This document shows, piece by piece, positions 1 through 7,071 of a stretch of 26,968 nucleotides of DNA. Positions within the stretch are counted from its first letter, which is position 1. The number at the start of each line of letters is the position of its first letter. The notes beneath the pieces are model-generated. The model made no database searches. It was not told the DNA's origin and was given only the letters and a program-made list of their open reading frames with translations. Source of the stretch: Actinomycetes bacterium (GTDB taxonomy: Bacteria; Actinomycetota; Acidimicrobiia; Acidimicrobiales; RAAP-2); contig JAJYWG010000473.1 in assembly GCA_021791615.1 (NCBI GenBank), positions 1 through 26,968 on the forward strand. The letters are read 5' to 3'. A program made the translations under genes and the position numbers.

Positions 1-96
1 GCCGGGGTCGGCGTGTCGCAGCTCGGTGACCATGCGCACCGCGCGGTCCTTCAGCTCAGGCGGGTAGCGCCTCTGGGAGGGTCTGGTGTCGGTCAT
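1..96 (-). CDS. IS3-family transposase OrfA, N-terminal part (partial)
   Basis: The first 32 codons are visible, starting at an ATG at 96-94 preceded by GGATGGAGC as a ribosome-binding site. The peptide begins MTDTRPSQRRYPPELKDRAV and continues with MVTELRHADPG. This is the usual opening of IS3 OrfA, a helix-turn-helix DNA-binding protein (transposase_8 / HTH_Tnp_1 type), with the RYPxElKdRAVRMV signature. In complete elements OrfA is extended by programmed frameshifting into the DDE-containing OrfB. Here the gene is cut by the window edge, so whether the element is intact cannot be judged. Confidence 0.7.
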   Translation of the reverse strand, partial: MTDTRPSQRRYPPELKDRAVRMVTELRHADPG

Positions 97-149
97 GCTC
101 CATCCTCACTTCCAAGGTATGGAGTCTCCAAGCATCCCAGGCCGGTTCA
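1..149 (-). mobile_element. IS3-family element, left end (continues outside the window)
   Basis: On the minus strand the element appears to begin at 149 with TGAACCGGCCTGGGATGC, followed by a GGAGACTCC stretch. This resembles the TGAACCG...GGAGACTC terminal repeats of many actinobacterial IS3 elements. It runs leftward into the orfA start at 96 and out of the window. The outside flank (150 upward) is in frame with an IS21 istA gene, so 149/150 looks like the insertion junction. The other end, orfB and the target duplication are not in the window. Confidence 0.6.
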
Positions 150-255
150 TTCGGTCGATGCCGAGGCTGGTTGCCACGACGGCCTTCGGCCGCCCGGCGT
201 GCCAGTGCTCGAGCACCTCCACGACGTCGATCACTTCGAAGTGCCTCCTTGCCAT
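150..255 (-). pseudogene. istA: IS21-family transposase IstA, N-terminal remnant
   Basis: An ATG at 255-253 with an AAAGGAG ribosome-binding site opens a frame reading MARRHFEVIDVVEVLEHWHA and then GRPKAVVATSLGIDR. That is the N-terminal helix-turn-helix of actinobacterial IS21 IstA-type transposases. After residue 35 (Arg, codon 153-151) the match stops abruptly, exactly where an IS3 terminus begins at 149. The normal continuation (KTVRKYV-like) is replaced by IS3 end sequence and a stop near 106. The DDE domain and the istB partner are absent, so this is a dead fragment produced by insertion. The family call comes from memory of these N-termini. Confidence 0.55.
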
Positions 256-340
256 GTCGCCCCACTCCTTTCGGCGCGAGGCGTCTACAACGACAAGGGG
301 CGCGGTGGCGAATCGCTCGTCCCCACGAGAAGGTGGGGAA
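256..340. other. IS21 upstream leader with hairpin at the ISAzo13 junction
   Basis: This short stretch lies between the istA start and the ISAzo13 end. It contains a perfect 6-bp stem, CCCCAC (321-326) and GTGGGG (333-338), with a 6-nt loop, two bases from the inferred ISAzo13 terminus at 341. It may belong to the IS21 upstream region. I see no separate gene in it. Confidence 0.4.
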
Positions 341-1614
341 TTAGGATCCGCGCGATTATTGGGCGCGCGATGTAGGCTGTCGCTGTGGAGCTCGGCGAAG
401 AGGGCCTGTCTCGCTTCTTCTCGCTGACCTCTCCGTTCCTCGATGAGCGCCAGCGTCGATTGCTGGCAGCGTCGATGGTCGAGGTGCTGGGCCGTGGCGG
501 CCAAGCTCGAGTCGCCGAGGCAACCGGGATGAGCCGCAACACCTTGATCGCGGGGGCAAAAGACCTGGCCGAGGGGCCGGTACTCGGAGAGCGGATACGC
601 CGTCCTGGGGCGGGTCCGAAGCGCAAGATCGACCTCGACCCCGACCTGATCGTGGCGCTCGACTCCTTGGTAGAGCCCGAGTCCCGCGGGGATCCGATGA
701 GCCCGCTTCGCTGGACGCTCAAGTCGACGAGAGTGCTCGCTGCAGAGCTCACCCGCCTGGGCCACAAGGTCGGGGCGAACCTGGTGGGAGACCTCTTGCA
801 CTACCTCGGCTACAGCCTCCAGGCGAACGCCAAGGTCACCGAGGGCAGACAGCACCCCGATCGTGACGGGCAGTTCCGCTACATCAACGACCAGGCGAAA
901 GAGCACCTCCAAGCAGGCCAGCCGGTGATCTCTGTCGACTGCAAGAAGAAGGAGTTGGTCGGCGACTACGCCAACGGCGGCAAGGAATGGGAGCCCGAGG
1001 GCAAGCCGACCCGGGTCGGCGTCCACGACTTCCCTGACCCAGAGATGGGCAAGGCGATCCCCTACGGTGTGCTCGACGTCGGCGCGAACGAAGGATGGGT
1101 GAACGTGGGCGACGACCACGACACCCCGGCCTTCGCAGTCGCGTCGATCGCCCGGTGGTGGGAACGCATGGGGAAGGCTCGCTACCCAACGGCCACGCGC
1201 CTCATGATCACCGCTGATGCCGGGGGGTCCAACAGCTACCGCTCCCGAGCCTTCAAAGTCGAACTCGGAAAGCTCGCAGCGACGATCGGTCTGATCATCA
1301 CCGTGTGCCACATGCCGCCGGGCACCTCGAAGTGGAACAAGATCGAGCATCGACTGTTCTCGTTCATCTCGATGAACTGGCGTGGCAAGCCTCTCATGAC
1401 CTATCGCACCGTCGTCGAGCTGATCGCGGCAACCACCACCAGCACTGGCCTGAAGGTCCAGTCCGACCTCGACACGGGCTACTACCCGACCGGTGTGAAG
1501 ATCACCGACGCAGAGCTCCGTGCCGTACCGATCAAGCGCCACGACTGGCACCCCGACTGGAACTACTCGATCATGCCGCCCTAACCGCTCACTTTATTGC
1601 GCCACGGGCCCTAA
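341..1614 (+). mobile_element. Complete ISAzo13-family insertion sequence
   Basis: One transposase gene (385-1584) is bracketed by imperfect inverted repeats. The left end reads TTAGGATCCGCG at 341-352. The right end, on the minus strand from 1614, reads TTAGGGCCCGTG. The repeats diverge after about 12-20 bases. No target duplication is visible: the left flank belongs to an IS21 remnant and the right flank to an IS701 transposase, so the junctions have been rearranged since insertion. Exact ends could shift by a few bases. Confidence 0.6.
385..1584 (+). CDS. ISAzo13-family transposase (Rhodopirellula-type DDE transposase)
   Basis: This 399-residue protein appears full length for the family and starts at a GTG. 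An N-terminal helix-turn-helix (about residues 35-65, ARVAEATGMSRNTLIAGAKD) precedes the DDE catalytic domain. The three acidic residues are visible in VISVDCKKKELVG, LMITADAGGSNSYR and SKWNKIEHRLFSFI, and these motifs characterise the ISAzo13 / pfam07592 group. It would catalyse cut-and-paste or copy movement of its own element. No frameshift or internal stop is seen, so it may be active. There is only a short leader between the inverted repeat and the start codon. Confidence 0.85.
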   Translation: MELGEEGLSRFFSLTSPFLDERQRRLLAASMVEVLGRGGQARVAEATGMSRNTLIAGAKDLAEGPVLGERIRRPGAGPKRKIDLDPDLIVALDSLVEPESRGDPMSPLRWTLKSTRVLAAELTRLGHKVGANLVGDLLHYLGYSLQANAKVTEGRQHPDRDGQFRYINDQAKEHLQAGQPVISVDCKKKELVGDYANGGKEWEPEGKPTRVGVHDFPDPEMGKAIPYGVLDVGANEGWVNVGDDHDTPAFAVASIARWWERMGKARYPTATRLMITADAGGSNSYRSRAFKVELGKLAATIGLIITVCHMPPGTSKWNKIEHRLFSFISMNWRGKPLMTYRTVVELIAATTTSTGLKVQSDLDTGYYPTGVKITDAELRAVPIKRHDWHPDWNYSIMPP

Positions 1615-1664
1615 CGCTCGATGACCCCTGCGGCGCTGACGTCGAGGTCGGTGGTGACGAGCGC
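1615..1664 (-). pseudogene. IS701 transposase fragment 2 (continues the 2778-3716 gene beyond the IS630 insertion)
   Basis: Read on the minus strand from 1664, the 50 bases encode ALVTTDLDVSAAGVIE plus two bases of the next codon. This is the conserved stretch of IS701-family transposases that precedes the ERYxxRWxIE-type catalytic Glu region. It is in the correct frame to follow the last codon (ATA, 2780-2778) of the larger fragment once the IS630 element is removed. The fragment stops at 1615, where the ISAzo13 terminus begins, so the catalytic Glu and the remaining C-terminus are missing. Confidence 0.75.
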
Positions 1665-2779
1665 TACTAAAAGGCTAGCGCATTACTGGACTAGTCGCGG
1701 CGGAGGTGCGATGATAGTTGGGTGGCAAAGACTGGGCGGGTGAAGCGCCGCGGGCTCGAGGAGAAGCGGGCCCAGGTGATCAAGCTCATCGAGGCCGGCA
1801 CGCATCCCGAGGTCGTGGCCGCCGCCTTCGAAGTCGGGCGCTCGACCGTCTACGGCTGGCTCGCGGCCTACCGCCAAAAGGGCGAGGAGTCCTTCAAGGT
1901 CCGAAGTGCGCCCGGCGCGAAGCCGAAGCTGTCGCTGAAGCAGGTCGAGCGGCTGCGCAGCCTCATCGTCGGCAAGGATCCGCGCCAGCTGCACTTCGAC
2001 TTCGCGCTGTGGACCCGCGATATGGTCCGCACCCTCATCAAGGACCGCTTCGGGGTGCAAATGAGCCGCCAGGGCGTCTCGAACTTGCTGAAGCGCATGG
2101 GGCTGTCACCCCAACGTCCGCTCGTACGCGCCTACGAGCAGGATCCAGAGGCCGTTGAGCGGTGGAAGAGGGAGGAGTACCCGCAGATCGCCGCGGCGGC
2201 CACAGCGGCTCGAGCCCAGATCTTCTTCTGCGACGAGGCCGGCGTGCGGACCGACCACCACGCCGGCACCACCTGGGGAGAGATCGGCAGAACCCCGATC
2301 GTGCGTGGCACGGGCCAGCGCAAGAGCCTCAACATGATCTCGTCGGTCTCTGCCAAGGGAAAGCTGCACTTCTCTTTCGCAGGACGGGTCAACTCCGACA
2401 CCTTCATCGAGTACCTGAACAAGCTGCTCCACGACATCCCCGGCAAGATCTTCCTCGTGCTCGATGGCCACTCCGCCCACAAGTCAGCAAAGACCCGACA
2501 GTTTGTCGCCTCGACCAGGGGAAGGCTGCAGCTCTTCTACCTGCCGCCCTACTCACCCGAGCTCAACCCCGACGAATGGGTCTGGCACAACATTAAGCAC
2601 GACCGCGTCGGAAAGATGGCTGCTCGGAGCCTTGAGGAGATGAAAGCCGGGATTGAGAAAGCAGTCAGCCGCCTCCAGAGCTGCCGGGAGATCGTCCTCG
2701 GCTTCTTCCGGTCGCCAGATCTCGCCTATATCAACGTATAAGTAAGTAACGAGTCCGGTAATCACGTGGCCCATTAGTA
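1665..2779 (+). mobile_element. Complete IS630-family element inserted in an IS701 transposase
   Basis: The ends are imperfect inverted repeats of about 28 bp. The left one starts TACTAAAAGGCTAGCGCATT at 1665. The right one, on the minus strand from 2779, starts TACTAATGGGCCACGTGATT, and both continue AC(T/C)GGACT. IS630/Tc1-mariner elements insert at TA and duplicate it; a TA is present at both ends (1665-1666 and 2778-2779). Excising the element with one TA copy restores an open IS701 frame (GYDI followed by ALVTTDL), which fixes the boundaries. Confidence 0.85.
1722..2741 (+). CDS. IS630-family transposase
   Basis: This 339-residue protein starts at a GTG (1722), with GGAGG upstream at 1702-1706. 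Residues about 15-60 form a helix-turn-helix (VVAAAFEVGRSTVYGWLAAY), followed by a winged-helix region (MSRQGVSNLLKRMGLSPQRP). The DDE_3 catalytic core shows QIFFCDEAGVRTDHH (first Asp), KIFLVLDGHSAHKS (second Asp) and LPPYSPELNPDEWVWHNIKH (third acidic residue). All catalytic motifs are present and the frame is uninterrupted, so the enzyme is probably functional. It is encoded inside and antisense to the disrupted IS701 transposase. Confidence 0.92.
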   Translation: MAKTGRVKRRGLEEKRAQVIKLIEAGTHPEVVAAAFEVGRSTVYGWLAAYRQKGEESFKVRSAPGAKPKLSLKQVERLRSLIVGKDPRQLHFDFALWTRDMVRTLIKDRFGVQMSRQGVSNLLKRMGLSPQRPLVRAYEQDPEAVERWKREEYPQIAAAATAARAQIFFCDEAGVRTDHHAGTTWGEIGRTPIVRGTGQRKSLNMISSVSAKGKLHFSFAGRVNSDTFIEYLNKLLHDIPGKIFLVLDGHSAHKSAKTRQFVASTRGRLQLFYLPPYSPELNPDEWVWHNIKHDRVGKMAARSLEEMKAGIEKAVSRLQSCREIVLGFFRSPDLAYINV

Positions 2780-3716
2780 TGTCGTAGCCGTCCTGTGACT
2801 TGTCCCGGACGAAGACGACCTGGACCTGTTGCGGGCCGAACACGCCATACCAGAGACAGCGCCGCACTGCAGTCGAGACGGTGGAGGTCGTGCCGTAGCG
2901 GGTGACTGTGGTCGGGCTGAAGGACATGGTGTTGGCGAGGGTGGCGAGGCGGGCGAGCTTTGCCCCCTTCGTGCGCGGCCGGCCACGCTTTCCGCTGCGC
3001 GCCGGCGCGAGCTCGTACAGCGAGGCGTTGGACCGGAGCCGGGTGGTCCAGGTCACAGATCCCGGCAGGCCGCGAAGCGCCTTTCCCGCATAGGCCGAGT
3101 CGGCGACGACGTGGATCGTCCGACCAGGAAGCGTCGCTGCGAGCGCCTCGACGAGCCGGCGGGCGAGGGCGAGCCGTGAGGAGTCCTTGCTGTTCTTTTG
3201 GACGAGGGCGAAGCCGACCGGCAGCGCGATTGGCCGGTCGAGGAACCCCAAGCGCACCACGATCGCCAAGATGACCCAGTTGTTGCCATAGCCGATCTTG
3301 GTCTTGCCGACCGCAGAGCCGTCGTGGAACCACGACGCGGCGTGGACCTTCGGTCCGCGACGGGAGAACAGCGTGTCGTCGATCGCGACGGTGATCGGCG
3401 CTGCGTCTGCGACCAGCAGTCGCACAACCAGGCGGGCGAGGACCGCGGAGACCTGCTCAATCGACCAGCAGGCATGGGAGAAGAAGCGGTGCGCCCGGTG
3501 GTGGCTCCAGGTCTGTGAGAGCCCGGCACCGACGAGCATTCCGCACACGGTCCGTCGGGCGGACTGGGCGATCAGCCCACAGGCGAGCGCGCAGAACACC
3601 GGGAAGGTCCACGCGCTGAAGCATCCGCGGAAGACCCCGAGAAGCTCTTGGAGCGAGCCCGGCGCCGCTGGCTGATCGCGAGCCTCGCGCTGCTTCGAGT
3701 TGACGGACCGTGCCAT
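2778..3716 (-). pseudogene. IS701-family transposase, main fragment, disrupted by IS630
   Basis: The start is ATG at 3716-3714 with a strong GGAGG ribosome-binding site. It gives MARSVNSKQREARDQ and 313 codons of a DDE transposase (PF13546-type) up to ATA at 2780-2778. The first catalytic Asp region is TVAIDDTLFSRRGPKVHAAS and the second is IHVVADSAYAGKALRG. The segment that would carry the catalytic Glu lies beyond the inserted IS630: 16 codons of it survive at 1664-1615 and the rest is gone. Read straight through, the frame enters IS630 DNA antisense to its transposase and is no longer transposase-like. The IS701 left terminus must lie between 3717 and about 3784 but was not pinpointed. Confidence 0.85.
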
Positions 3717-3729
3717 GCGCAACCTCCTG

Positions 3730-3766
3730 CTCGATAGTCCGTCGGCCTTTATACCGACGGATCGAG
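3730..3766. promoter_or_regulatory. Long palindrome between divergent IS701 transposase and DUF6788-like gene
   Basis: A 37-bp dyad is visible: CTCGAT, three unpaired bases, CCGTCGG (3739-3745), an 8-nt centre, CCGACGG (3754-3760), then ATCGAG. It lies in the short gap between two divergent start codons. It could be an operator, a hairpin protecting the transposase from outside transcription, or part of the IS701 end. The sequence alone does not decide. Confidence 0.5.
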
Positions 3767-3783
3767 CGGATAGGGTGGATGGT

Positions 3784-4245
3784 GTGGTCGAGCGTCGACA
3801 GCGAGGGGCACGAGAAGAACAGCCGCTGGCGCTGACTGGAGAGCAACGACGACGCCAGCGAAGGATCGTCAACGCCCTAGCGAGCATCGACCTCGCCCTG
3901 CCTGGCTCGGTCGAGATCCGGCGTACTCGCTGCGGCAAGCCGCAATGCCGTTGTCACAGCGACGACGCGGCGCGCCATGGTCCCTACATCGTGTGGACCA
4001 GGAAGGTGAACGCCCGCACCGTAACCAAGGTGTTGAGCGAAGACGAGCTAGAGCACTACCGCGCCTGGCTCGACAACTCCCGACGGCTGCGCGACCTCAT
4101 CGACGAGCTCCACAAGCTCACCTTGCAGGTCGTCGAAGGACAGCAGGGGCGATCGAGTCGACCACCTCGCACACGATCCCAGCCCGACGTATCGGGACCG
4201 GCAGCACCTCGTCTCAGCCGGAGCGACGGGAAGCCCGAAAAGTGA
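3784..4245 (+). CDS. DUF6788-like small protein with Cys/His cluster
   Basis: About 153 residues from the GTG at 3784; a GTG at 3775 is also possible, and the start is uncertain. The central motif RRTRCGKPQCRCHSDDAARH, followed by GPYIVWTRK, is the hallmark of the short DUF6788-type proteins often found beside transposases. The CGxxxCxC plus His arrangement looks like a metal-binding knuckle. The family's function is unknown. The C-terminal 30 residues (QGRSSRPPRTRSQPDVSG) are low-complexity and basic. It faces away from the IS701 transposase across a palindrome and could be a passenger or accessory of that element; this is inference. The gene ends 20 bp before the AhpD-like gene. Confidence 0.6.
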   Translation: MVERRQRGAREEQPLALTGEQRRRQRRIVNALASIDLALPGSVEIRRTRCGKPQCRCHSDDAARHGPYIVWTRKVNARTVTKVLSEDELEHYRAWLDNSRRLRDLIDELHKLTLQVVEGQQGRSSRPPRTRSQPDVSGPAAPRLSRSDGKPEK

Positions 4246-4265
4246 GAAAGTCGAGAGGGATACAG

Positions 4266-4610
4266 ATGGCTCATTATCACGACGTGACCGAAAGCTTGCG
4301 GGCGCCCTACCGTGAGCTGAGCGAGGCCATCCCGGAGGTGCTCGGCGCTTACACAGACCTGCACCGCGCAGCGTTGGCTGACGGCGCCCTGCCTGCCCGG
4401 GTGAAAGAGTTGATCGCTCTCGCCATAGCGATCACCCGTGAGTGCGACGGCTGCGTCGCCGCCCACGCCCGCGGAGCGGCCCGCCGAGGCGCGACTGTCC
4501 AAGAGGTCGCGGAGATAGTCGGGGTCGCTATACTGATGAACGGTGGCCCGGGCACCGTTTGGGGCCCGCGGGCCCTTGAGGCCTTTCATGAGTTTGCCCC
4601 GGATCGATGA
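4266..4610 (+). CDS. AhpD-like carboxymuconolactone decarboxylase-family protein
   Basis: This 114-residue protein has an ATG start and a GAGAGGGA ribosome-binding site. The motif TRECDGCVAAHARGAARRGA (about residues 57-76) is the E-x2-C-x2-C-x3-H signature of the AhpD branch of the CMD family. In that family the Cys pair performs peroxidase or disulfide chemistry with help from the upstream Glu and the His. The all-helical pattern and the length match stand-alone single-domain members. The substrate is unknown, and no peroxiredoxin or decarboxylation gene is nearby. It follows the DUF6788-like gene by 20 bp and may be co-transcribed with it. Confidence 0.85.
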   Translation: MAHYHDVTESLRAPYRELSEAIPEVLGAYTDLHRAALADGALPARVKELIALAIAITRECDGCVAAHARGAARRGATVQEVAEIVGVAILMNGGPGTVWGPRALEAFHEFAPDR

Positions 4611-5367
4611 TGCTTGCCGCGAGGCGCAGATGCTGTCACCGCGCGAGGCAGTCAATATGCTCGCAATTAGTCCGGCGGGGCGCGGCCAGCTGTTCGAGCT
4701 CCTGGACATGACCTTGCTCGAGACAACTCGGCCGCCTCAAAGGCGTCGCCGAGCCTCGCGAGCTGGTTGATGATTCAGACGAGCGATCGACCCTCCTGGA
4801 AGCGAGGACCCCGAGTCCGCGAAGGCCTCGGTGCCGGCACCGACATGCCTGGCTGGCGCGTGGAGCAAGAGGATTAGCAAGGAACTGAGCACGTAACGTG
4901 GTTATAAGGATGCATGGAGTGGGAGCGCTCCCATATAGCTCCTTGTAGACACCCCGCGAGCGGACTTGGCCTACCGTACAGCGGCGTCTCAGCCAGCCCA
5001 GCAGCCGGATCCTGGGCTGCAACGCCACAACTGTGATCCGAGTTGAACGCCTCATGACAACTGGGCTGTCACCCACCTCCCTCGTCGACAGCCATAAGAC
5101 ATCGGCGCCTCGGGACCGCGCAGCACCTCCTCACCAGGTTCAGCGTGTGCCAACGCTCGGCCGGCCAACACGACGCGCTTGCCGCACACCGCCATGAGCA
5201 CTGGTTCCAACGGGGCGATCGACGATTGCTGCGGTGACGTCACCGGTCTGGCGCGCCTGGTGCCGTCGGGCAGCTCGCGTCGGTTCATCGAGACGACGAT
5301 CTCAAGGAACCAGACCGGACCCCAAGGCCCAGCCGGACCTACGGGTGCCACGGGGAGCGATCGACGA
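4611..5367. other. Gene-poor region with an orphan operator
   Basis: About 750 bp hold no ORF with convincing family similarity or a good start site. The main structured signal is a perfect CebR/LacI-type palindrome at 4920-4933. A possible -10 (TATAAG, 4903-4908) lies just before it without a clear -35. A short plus-strand frame near 5310-5370 contains a few Gly-X-Y triplets, but no collagen gene can be supported. This looks like decayed DNA between the IS cluster and the phosphate genes. Confidence 0.5.
4920..4933. promoter_or_regulatory. CebR/LacI-family operator (TGGGAGCGCTCCCA), orphan
   Basis: A perfect 14-bp palindrome, TGGGAGCGCTCCCA, is identical to the operator recognised by Streptomyces CebR and related LacI-family repressors of sugar uptake. 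A TATAAG hexamer 11 bp upstream would place the palindrome at a transcription start, a normal repression position. No sugar gene or LacI repressor follows in either direction, so the target gene has probably been lost, or the match is fortuitous. Confidence 0.6.
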
Positions 5368-6054
5368 TCAGGCGCCCCGTAGCACCGCGTACCACAGGCG
5401 GTCAGCCACGGCCACTGTCGCCTCGGCAACCTGCAGGTACCTCCGGTATACGTCCTGGGTGGCCGTCACCGTGCGCTGGTCCGCTCGCTCCAGCAATTCG
5501 ACCATGGCCCGACGGTAGTCGCCCTCCACATGGTGCACGGCGTCGCTCGCATCGTCTGCCCGCCGCCCTGCTGCTTCGGGGTCCTTCACCAACAGCCCGA
5601 AGCCGTCGACCAGCGCCCGGCTACCCGAAGCCAGCCTCCCACCCATCATCGCCGCGCTGGCATTCGGAGACAGGCCCAGTACCTCTGCTTCACGCACCAC
5701 GTTGCGGGCGTGGGTGAGCACCCGGTCGACCCGCTCCGACAAGACGTACAGATCCTCCTGGTCGATCGGCGACGACAGGACCGCCTGCAGCGCCGTGAGC
5801 AGCTGCCGGCGCGCTTCGTACGCCTGGTGCTGCGCTGTGCGCACCGCTTCCGCGTCGTCGGGCTCGCCGGAGCTGGACCACCGGGCAAAAGCGTCCATGC
5901 CGACGACGGTGCAGTCACCCTGGGCGACCAGCAAGGCGATGACGTCAGGGACCGTCGGCAGGAACAGCCGCCACCGGCTCCGCCGACCACCGCGCGCCGC
6001 GGCCGGAGTGTACCGCTGGCGCCCGTCGCTGTGGCGCCCGTCACCGTGGTGCAC
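5368..6054 (-). CDS. DUF47 / PhoU-like partner of PiT transporter
   Basis: The protein has 228 residues if it starts at the GTG at 6054, which has GAGGGGG at good spacing. It is all-helical. Residues about 95-125 (LSSPIDQEDLYVLSERVD then RVLTHARNVVREAEVLG) carry the PI(D)xEDxxxLxxxxDxVxD-type signature of the DUF47/PhoU_div family (PF01865). Those proteins are encoded next to PiT carriers and modulate phosphate uptake, probably through metal-bound PhoU-like bundles. The Arg-rich, low-complexity first 30 residues may mean the true start is further downstream. It lies 9 bp after the PiT gene, in one transcription unit. The second DUF47 gene (8800-9468) shares the same layout. Confidence 0.8.
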   Translation of the reverse strand: MHHGDGRHSDGRQRYTPAAARGGRRSRWRLFLPTVPDVIALLVAQGDCTVVGMDAFARWSSSGEPDDAEAVRTAQHQAYEARRQLLTALQAVLSSPIDQEDLYVLSERVDRVLTHARNVVREAEVLGLSPNASAAMMGGRLASGSRALVDGFGLLVKDPEAAGRRADDASDAVHHVEGDYRRAMVELLERADQRTVTATQDVYRRYLQVAEATVAVADRLWYAVLRGA

Positions 6055-6063
6055 AGTTCCCCC

Positions 6064-7071
6064 TCAACCGACCACTCCCGCTGCACGGCCGAAGCCCACC
6101 AGCACGGCGCCGATCACCGCGCACGCCGGGACAGTCACTGCCCAGGCCATCACCACAGTACGTACGGTGGGCCAGTGGACATGGCGGCGACGCCGAGCAG
6201 CACCGACACCGATCATGCCCGAGGCAACCACCGTCGATGTGCTCACCGGCGCACCGAGCCAGGCGGCCGCCAGCACGGTCGCCGCCGACGCGCCCTGCGC
6301 GGCCAGGCCGTCGGTCGGATCCCCCCGGTAGAACCGGGACGACACCGTCCGCACGATCCGCCGGCCCCCGGCCGCCGTGCCCGCCGCCAGGACCACCGCC
6401 ACCATCGCCACGACCCACAACGGCACCACGAACCGCGACAGATGGCCGGTTGCCACCAGCAGCGCTGTCGCAAGACCCATGGCCTTCTGTCCGTCGTTCG
6501 ATCCGTCGGCGAGTGCCACCAGACCCGCGGTCAGCCAGGTGGCGGCGGTGAGCGGACGGCCCATGGACCTACTTGCTCGGCGCAGTGCCCGCCCGAGCGC
6601 CCTGCGCAGCCCGGCAGCAGCAGCAGCGCCGACGACCGGGGAAACCACGATCGCCGCCAGGGTGCCGATCACGCCGTAGGGACGCAGGCCGTGGAACCCG
6701 CCCCACCCCACCGCCTGCCATCCCCCCATTGTCGCCGCCGCCCCGGCCAAGCCCGCCACCAGGGCGATGCTGGCGCTCACCGGTATGCCACGGCGGGTGG
6801 CAACCAGCGTGAACCCGATACTGGCCGCCCCCCCGGCCGCGCAGGCACTGGCCAGATGCCCAGCAGGCAGATGCACCAGACCGCTCATCGTGAGGGCGAC
6901 GGCCTGACCGGCTACCAGACCGCCGACAACATGCATGATAAACGAGAACGTCATCACCGCCGGGTACGACGCGGCGCGCGCCGCGAGCAACGAGGCGCTG
7001 GCGTTGGGGGCGTCGGACACCCCGAGCATGAACGCGAAGCCGACGATCACCACCAAGGCGACGACAGTCAC
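6064..7071 (-). CDS. PiT-family inorganic phosphate transporter (left copy)
   Basis: A 335-residue integral membrane protein with roughly ten hydrophobic segments and an internally duplicated PiT fold (PF01384). The first-half signature is GVSDAPNASASLLAAR, where Ser replaces the usual Asn of the GxNDxxNA motif. The second-half signature, VALADGSNDGQKAMG, is canonical. It would import phosphate driven by the proton or sodium gradient. The GTG start (7071) overlaps the upstream gene's stop as GTGA, implying translational coupling. The DUF47 partner follows after 9 bp. The PHO box at 7753-7781, oriented toward this unit, suggests phosphate-starvation control. A related anion such as sulfate is an alternative substrate. 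Confidence 0.85.
   Translation of the reverse strand: MTVVALVVIVGFAFMLGVSDAPNASASLLAARAASYPAVMTFSFIMHVVGGLVAGQAVALTMSGLVHLPAGHLASACAAGGAASIGFTLVATRRGIPVSASIALVAGLAGAAATMGGWQAVGWGGFHGLRPYGVIGTLAAIVVSPVVGAAAAAGLRRALGRALRRASRSMGRPLTAATWLTAGLVALADGSNDGQKAMGLATALLVATGHLSRFVVPLWVVAMVAVVLAAGTAAGGRRIVRTVSSRFYRGDPTDGLAAQGASAATVLAAAWLGAPVSTSTVVASGMIGVGAARRRRHVHWPTVRTVVMAWAVTVPACAVIGAVLVGFGRAAGVVG

Noticed and set aside
106..1551. 481-residue minus-strand frame across the ISAzo13 element
   Set aside because: It is antisense to a transposase with intact DDE motifs and has no protein-like similarity except its last 35 codons of istA after 255, which have their own start and ribosome-binding site.
2553..3938. 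461-residue minus-strand frame
   Set aside because: Only 2778-3716 is IS701 transposase. The 5' part overlaps the DUF6788-like gene and the 3' part is IS630 DNA read antisense.
4588..4770. Possible 60-residue ORF (MSLPRIDDACREAQMLSPRE...) overlapping the AhpD-like gene
   Set aside because: Weak ribosome-binding site, 23-bp out-of-frame overlap, no family resemblance, Arg-rich end; not enough to call a gene.
5179..5382. Short plus-strand frame with Gly-X-Y triplets (TGPQGPAGPTGATGS)
   Set aside because: Only about five triplets, no signal or anchor, and its end overlaps the DUF47 gene; may be chance in GC-rich DNA or a tiny collagen-like relic.
5052..5429. 125-residue minus-strand frame
   Set aside because: It overlaps the 3' end of the DUF47 gene in another frame; internal starts lack a ribosome-binding site and no family is recognised.
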